The notes below the pieces were generated by a model, which saw only the letters and a program-made list of their open reading frames with translations, was not told where the DNA came from and searched no databases. The position numbers and the translations under genes were made by a program. DNA of 58,500 nt from Mesostigma viride (Eukaryota > Streptophyta > Mesostigmatophyceae > Mesostigmatales > Mesostigmataceae), in contig RPFO01001075.1 in assembly GCA_009746045.1 (NCBI GenBank), positions 793,561-852,060 of the forward strand, written 5' to 3'. The stretch's first letter is position 1; each line of letters begins with the position of its first letter. Of the stretch, positions 54,301 through 58,500 are shown piece by piece.

Positions 54301-56550
54301 TGCTGCAGCCCACCAGCCATGGACACTGACTTTTGAAAGTTTTGATACCCGCAGCCCTCGTCCTGCAGCAGACAGTGCCCAACTGGATGTCTTATGGGGA
54401 AAACCGCGTTGACAGCCATGCAGTGGCGGCGCTTGCATGGGCCCTAGTACTGCCTGAACATGGGGATTAGTGCTACACGTACTCCCAATGGAGTTATGTT
54501 CCTAATTAATTAATTAATTAATTAATTGATTAATTAATGGGGATTAGCCCTCAGGAGTCTAAATCGCTCAAGAGTCTAAATTGGGCAGTGCCCAATTTAG
54601 ACTCTTGGTAATACAGTTCTGGGCAATCAACTTCTCATCTCAGCCGCATGAATAAAGGGTGCCCTTGTCAGATGTCAGATGTCAGATGTCAGATGTCTGA
54701 TGTCTCAGCCCCCTGCCCCATGTCATTTTGCAGGCTTAAAGTGCACAGACAGACAAGCTAGTACGCCGCAGGCATCGCACCGGCCCGCACACCACGCATG
54801 CCAGCCTCGTCCACACACACTGTGCACATAAGCATGTCAGGATGTGCATCCAGCCCACCCATGATCCATCCCCCCTCACCGGTAGGCCATGCCCATCCCC
54901 CCCTCACCGGTAGGCCATGCGGCCCATGCCCATCCCCCCCCTCACCGGTAGGCCATGCCCATCCCCCCCCTCACCGGTAGGCCATGCCCATCCCCCCCTC
55001 ACCGGTAGGCCATGCGGCCCATGCCCATCCCCCCGTCACCGGTAGGCCATGCCCATCCCCCCCCTCACTGGTAGGCCATGCCCATCCCCCCCTCACCGGT
55101 AGGCCATGCCCACCCCCCCCTCACCGGTAGGCCATGTCGGTGACCAGCAGGTCCTCATCCAGCCATACCAACCAGTCGGGCGCCCCCTGCCCCGCGCGCC
55201 CCTGCGCCGCCTCCATCGCGTGGATGAGCAGCACCAGCTTGTTCCAGTTGAGAGGGAGGCCCAGGGACCCCTCGTCGCCCTCCACATTGCGGTAGGTCAC
55301 CTCCGTCTCCCACCCTGCAGGGATGACGCGCGGTTGGCCTGCCATGCTTGTCACCACCACCTCAGCCACCGCGTGCGCTCATGCAACATGCGCGGCCAAG
55401 CGTGGAAATGGCAAACGTGCAATAGACACCCTCTCTGGCAGGGCTCATGCCAAGGGGGATGAAGAATGGTCCCATCACAGCCGCTCGAAAAAAGTGGCAA
55501 CAGAGAAGCCCCACAACAGCAACTCTGGAGGTTTAGGGCAGCCTGCGGTCATTGCGGTGGGTAGGCTGAACGAGTGTCGATTCTACGTGGAACGCTCCGC
55601 TGGTGACGTCTGGCGCTACCGTAACGCAAGCATGTGAGGGGAGCATCCAAAGCACCCCATGTTTCATGGGTGGGAGGGAGAGGGGGAGAGAGGGGGTATC
55701 CAGGGCATGATGAATCTCCTGAAAGCCGTGGATTTCATCCGATAACTTCAAAACCACAACCATGTCATGTGCCTACGCGTGGCTTCCATAGGGGTGCTAC
55801 ATCTGCCCTTGGAAAGTTGAATGTACCGCTGGAGTGACCATTGGGTAGGGCCGGGATGAGTGTGTGCAGGGCGCAGGAGACGACACCTCACGACCCCCCG
55901 GTGGTCTAGCAGCAGACCGTTTCATGTGCCTGATCAGACTGCAGATCACAAGGGCGAGGCCCAACCGCCCATGCATCCCTCTCACCGGCGCAGCGGGCGT
56001 AGCGAAGTCGCGTGACGAATGCCGCAGTCATCAGCAGCGCTTGCGCACCCTGCATTGATGAGACGGCTCCCACGCTGGGAGCGGCCCTGCCGTCACTTTT
56101 GCCACCAGTGCTGTCGTTGGCGTTGCCGCGGTGGGCAAACATGCGCAGCGGGGCCGCCGAGGAGTTCATCTCACGGCGCTTGGCCCGCCCCTTGGCGCGC
56201 CACGGTGTGGGCGGCAGGGTGGGTGGCGGCGCCAGCATGGCATCGGCCAGCGTGTCGGCGCACGTGAAGCGCAGGCCGGAGAGGAGGAGCACGCGAGGCG
56301 CACCCGCGGTTATGACGGAAAATGCGCTGCCGGCCTCAGGCAACCCCAGCCCTGCGACGCGCTGGAGGTGGGCTAGGCGGCTCGTGGCCGCGTTGGCATC
56401 CAGGGTGCTCCCCAGGGACGGTGCCAGGGGCTTCCACACGTGCGCCAGGTTTATGGCCATAAACAGCAGGCCGCTGGTCACCAGGAGCAGCACCACGCAG
56501 CTGGCCGCCTGCGCCTTGGAGAGACGGTGGCCGCCCTTGCCAGCTGCCAT
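51101..56550 (-). CDS. Glycosyltransferase family 34 (type II membrane protein)
   Basis: Model, in transcript order: 56550-55986, 55314-55125, 53978-53873, 52954-52826, 52253-52147, 51362-51101; 1359 bases, 452 residues, all phases agreeing. Residues 1-15 are a short basic cytosolic tail. About 16-38 is a membrane anchor (SCVVLLLVTSGLLFMAINLA), then a low-complexity stem. RVLLLSG and VTRLRYARCAGWETEVTY begin the catalytic domain. NWNKLVLLI precedes the metal-binding WLDEDLLVTDM (DxD near 241-243). LVMWGEW, HLNTGVMYVRNSAWSLALL, ERSWIINGFW and MPFTKHYMGCTWC follow in GT34 order. GT34 enzymes are Golgi transferases of the xylosyl/galactosyl/mannosyl type; the substrate cannot be told here. The length is typical. 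The ATG at 56550 precedes the basic tail. Confidence 0.85.
52147..52253 (-). CDS. GT34 exon 5
   Basis: Acceptor GCCACAG in phase 0, donor AACGG|GTGCGT. Encodes GSLGFYEQAALSYWVKQHPE and YFERSWIING. Reading through the donor would stop after five codons, losing the conserved C-terminal block. Confidence 0.85.
52385..52440. repeat. 55-bp inverted repeat half (with 58222-58280)
   Basis: GAGACAACCAGCGAAGGGCC...GAGAATCCGGACCATGGTAGC matches the complement of 58222-58280 with few differences. It lies in GT34 intron 4. Confidence 0.7.
52826..52954 (-). CDS. GT34 exon 4
   Basis: Acceptor GCGTGCAG, donor AAGCAG|GTGGGC, phase 0-0, 43 codons: GVMYVRNSAWSLALLRSLAE then DPWGDKQ. Confidence 0.85.
53873..53978 (-). 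CDS. GT34 exon 3
   Basis: Acceptor GCGTGCGCAG in phase 2, donor AACACG|GTACTG in phase 0. Encodes RYDGFDLVMWGEWEPLL and NHLNT. Confidence 0.85.
54460..54470. repeat. Target-site duplication ATGGGGATTAG, left
   Basis: Repeated exactly at 54537-54547. Confidence 0.85.
54471..54536 (+). mobile_element. 66-bp LINE 3'-tail insertion (GT34 intron 2)
   Basis: Between 11-bp duplications there is only TGCTACACGTACTCCCAATG, GAGTTATGTTCCT and a TTAA-rich tail. The hairpin ACTCCCAATGGAGT is the same type as at the end of the ORF1-only element (46.5 kb). It is an extreme 5' truncation. Confidence 0.8.
54537..54547. repeat. Target-site duplication ATGGGGATTAG, right
   Basis: Partner of 54460-54470. Confidence 0.85.
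54569..54607. repeat. Hairpin with 19-bp arms and one-base loop
   Basis: CAAGAGTCTAAATTGGGCA, G, then its exact reverse complement. It sits in GT34 intron 2 just past the 66-bp insertion; an extra AGTCTAAATC half motif lies upstream. Confidence 0.85.
54870..55135. repeat. Splice-donor minisatellite (GT34 intron 2)
   Basis: About nine units of 27-37 bp. On the minus (sense) strand each unit reads ATGGCCTACCGGTGAGGGGG. This equals the end of GT34 exon 2 plus its 5' splice site; the copy nearest 55125 is the real exon end and the others lie downstream in the intron. One unit has CCAGTGAG, two have an extra CATGGGCCG block. Confidence 0.9.
55125..55314 (-). CDS. GT34 exon 2 (DxD motif)
   Basis: Acceptor ATCCCTGCAG in phase 1, donor TACCG|GTGAGG in phase 2. 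Encodes GWETEVTYRNVEGDEG, NWNKLVLLIHAMEAA and DWLVWLDEDLLVTDMAY with the catalytic acidic motif. Confidence 0.85.
55986..56550 (-). CDS. GT34 exon 1 (anchor, stem, start of catalytic domain)
   Basis: ATG at 56550, donor GCCG|GTGAGA in phase 1. An upstream in-frame TTG at 56580 is not needed. The stem (residues about 40-150) is Ala/Pro-rich with a basic cluster. Confidence 0.8.
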
Positions 56551-58087
56551 GGGGGTTGATGAAGGATTGGATTCTACCAATGGTTTGATACAGCAAAGGT
56601 TTCAAGAAGGGTACTAATACTTTGCCCTTGCCGTCCAGAGGGAACGATAGCGAGGCAATTTTATAGCGTGAGCAAAGGATCCAAGTCAGTGGTCACAAGT
56701 ATGGCATCCGAACGTAATGACCCATCCGCAGGGTGCTGCGCGAAGATTATATTAGTTTGGTTTGTCGGATTTCTTCGCCCAGACCTAGACAGTTCTTGAT
56801 CTATTAACAGTTTGCACTGATCCCAAAGCCCTAACTGCCTGTGAGGCGACATTGCAGGAAGATTTTGGCATCAGCGACGTTGCACCTTCAAACATGCTTG
56901 CGCGAAACGCATTTATTAAGAGCGATGTCAAATGAGCAAACGTCCGACGATACACAAGCGCATGATAAACTAATGACAAACCAAGACGCCAACCTTATGC
57001 GTAGGGAGCTATGACAAACCGGCCGGAGGCCGGAAGTCTGAGCTCACGAGTGACGTGCCTAAACTGTCAATAGTCAGATTTGACGTACATTCATTAACGA
57101 GTGACGAAATAACCTTGCAGACTGTCGATAGTCAGACTTGACTTACATTCATACACCTGCTTGTAATTCTGTGTCCTCAGACGTCCAATTTTCCTGCCAT
57201 ATGCCGACTAGAAGAAATGTCCGTACCGTAATGCAATGTGACGAGACCTGCACCCGCGAATTTATGCACCCCCGCGTGCTACAGCTGCTACCTGAGTCGG
57301 CGCATCTATCGGCGAAAATATCTTCGTCGCCATGCCACAAAGCAAGACGCTTGGCAGCTAATGTGCATTGACTCACGATTTACTGTAAATAGATGTTAAG
57401 GTATTCCAATATGCTATACCTTGTCAAGTTATTGTCGCGTTGTCATGGATGGGACATGGCGTTCCGGCATGACAAGATGGTGCGCCGCGTCCGCCATGAT
57501 TTTTTTCCGGACAACAGCGTCTGCAAGTGCCTGTCGACGCGACGTTGGCGCCGCTGACTGCTGAGGTGGTGCCATGTGTACCACGTACATACGCTCCATG
57601 CTGCCACGTGGGCACCAAGGGCATGCGTGCATCCCCAGTTGCTGCGCTGGATGCCAGTTCCCAAGTCCCAGTTCCCAGTTCCCACGTTTCCAAATTCCAA
57701 CCCAAATGATTGTTGATGTCTATTGGCGTAGTAGTCCTTTTCCCGCATACTAAAGCGTACCTAAGAAATGTCCCTAATCCCTATATGACAACCTGCAAAA
57801 GCGCAATTGATCGGGCCGACTGAATCGGTCACTCATACAAGCCGCACCCATTTTGCTAGCTACCGGACTCCAAAGTCATGCATGACCAGTACTACGGCGT
57901 AAGGCCGCTAGGCCGCGTAGTAGTAGTGGTGCAGGCGGTGGAGACATGGAATTCTTCATGGCATATATTATTACGTCATTGACGTACGTCCGACGGTAGA
58001 CAAGTTGTCGGGTTCTTGTAACTGTGCCCATATATGCATCAACAGGAGTGGGGGGGGATCGATAATTGTGAATACGACAAACACATT

Positions 58088-58116
58088 ATGTACTCAAGCG
58101 CTAGTCGCTTGAGTAC
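58088..58116. repeat. Hairpin with 12-bp arms, 5-base loop
   Basis: TGTACTCAAGCG, CTAGT, CGCTTGAGTACA. Confidence 0.8.
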
Positions 58117-58221
58117 ACGTAAGCCAGCCATAATTTCAATGCGCACGGATACACATTTCCATCACCATTCATCTTCATCATCCCGAACGACTCGAACACG
58201 CGGACAAGATAACGGCAGGCT

Positions 58222-58280
58222 CGAGCTACCATGGTCCGGATTCTCCCGATTTCTGGCCTGCCCTGGTTGTCTCCTTGACA
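58222..58280. repeat. 55-bp inverted repeat half (with 52385-52440)
   Basis: CTACCATGGTCCGGATTCTC...GGCCTGCCCTGGTTGTCTCC, complement of the copy in GT34 intron 4. Confidence 0.7.
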
Positions 58281-58500
58281 TTACGTATTGGGCGCCTAGT
58301 GCAGCGGCTTGCGGCGGAGAATATCTTCCATATTCACAATCGCGCATACGCTGCTACCTATGAACCGTCTTCAGTACTCATCCAGCTTGTCCAGACACCC
58401 GTTGTTTCTCATTAGTAAACGAGCGGTTTTCGCAGTGCCGTGCAGCAGGAAACTGAAAGCTAGGTACGTACGTCAGAGTTTCACCGGACTCACCGTCGCG

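Larger units (their letters stand above)
56640..58500. other. Right end, no supported gene
   Basis: Upstream of the GT34 gene. Only short overlapping frames are present (for example 58034-58363), without domains. A short tandem (CCCAGTTCCCA) occurs near 57668. The GT34 promoter should lie at 56.6-57 kb, but no motif stands out. Confidence 0.4.

Noticed and set aside
56012-56617. 201-codon plus-strand ORF
   Set aside because: Antisense of GT34 exon 1, which has a membrane anchor and splices in phase to the catalytic exons.

Overview
The window is nuclear DNA of a eukaryote with spliceosomal (GT-AG) introns, most likely a green alga. The largest gene ends in a domain matching the plant 'root cap / LEA-related' family and carries the RRLLQ stretch common in green-algal extracellular proteins. 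The second gene is a Golgi-type family 34 glycosyltransferase. There is no sign of prokaryotic gene organisation. All splice models were made by eye from open frames, GT-AG sites and phase agreement; no search or transcript was available.

Layout. 1-2252: short element with LTR-like direct repeats. 2253-4478 (-): broken two-exon gene of DNA-binding character, interrupted by an in-frame TAG, the LTR-like insertion, a (CACACG)n microsatellite and two near-perfect palindromes in its intron. 4680-6060: CT-rich DNA, a small minus-strand Pro/Ala-rich terminal exon and a 40-bp satellite. 6061-14230: a giant inverted repeat (foldback-like) whose arms contain a 43-bp satellite and a captured exon fragment. 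Its right arm has received two non-LTR retrotransposon insertions, and the left arm preserves both empty sites. 14.2-16.8 kb: 3'-end debris of such an element, weak minus-strand exon candidates and more 43-bp satellite.

16841-40208 (+): an 11-exon gene model of 790 codons. It has a signal-peptide exon, eight consecutive phase 1-1 exons that each encode one four-cysteine module, then a RRLLQ-containing region and a root-cap-type C-terminal domain. Its introns are swollen by minisatellites with units of 35, 76, 34, 97 and 60 bp. The 34-bp array has about 86 copies and makes large spurious ORFs.

42-51 kb: a retroelement graveyard. It holds a frameshifted reverse transcriptase copy, an ORF1-only L1-like element with a 12-bp target-site duplication, two inverted tRNA-like SINE copies and an old RT relic. 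51101-56550 (-): a six-exon GT34 glycosyltransferase gene of 452 codons. One of its introns starts with a minisatellite made of copies of the exon's own 5' splice site.

The most distinctive signals are: the exon-per-module cysteine protein; a short 3'-terminal hairpin (core CTCCCCAACGGGAG or ACTCCCAACGGAGT followed by TTAA repeats) shared by many unrelated insertions, including one only 66 bp long; the splice-donor minisatellite; and the foldback whose two arms date the nested insertions.
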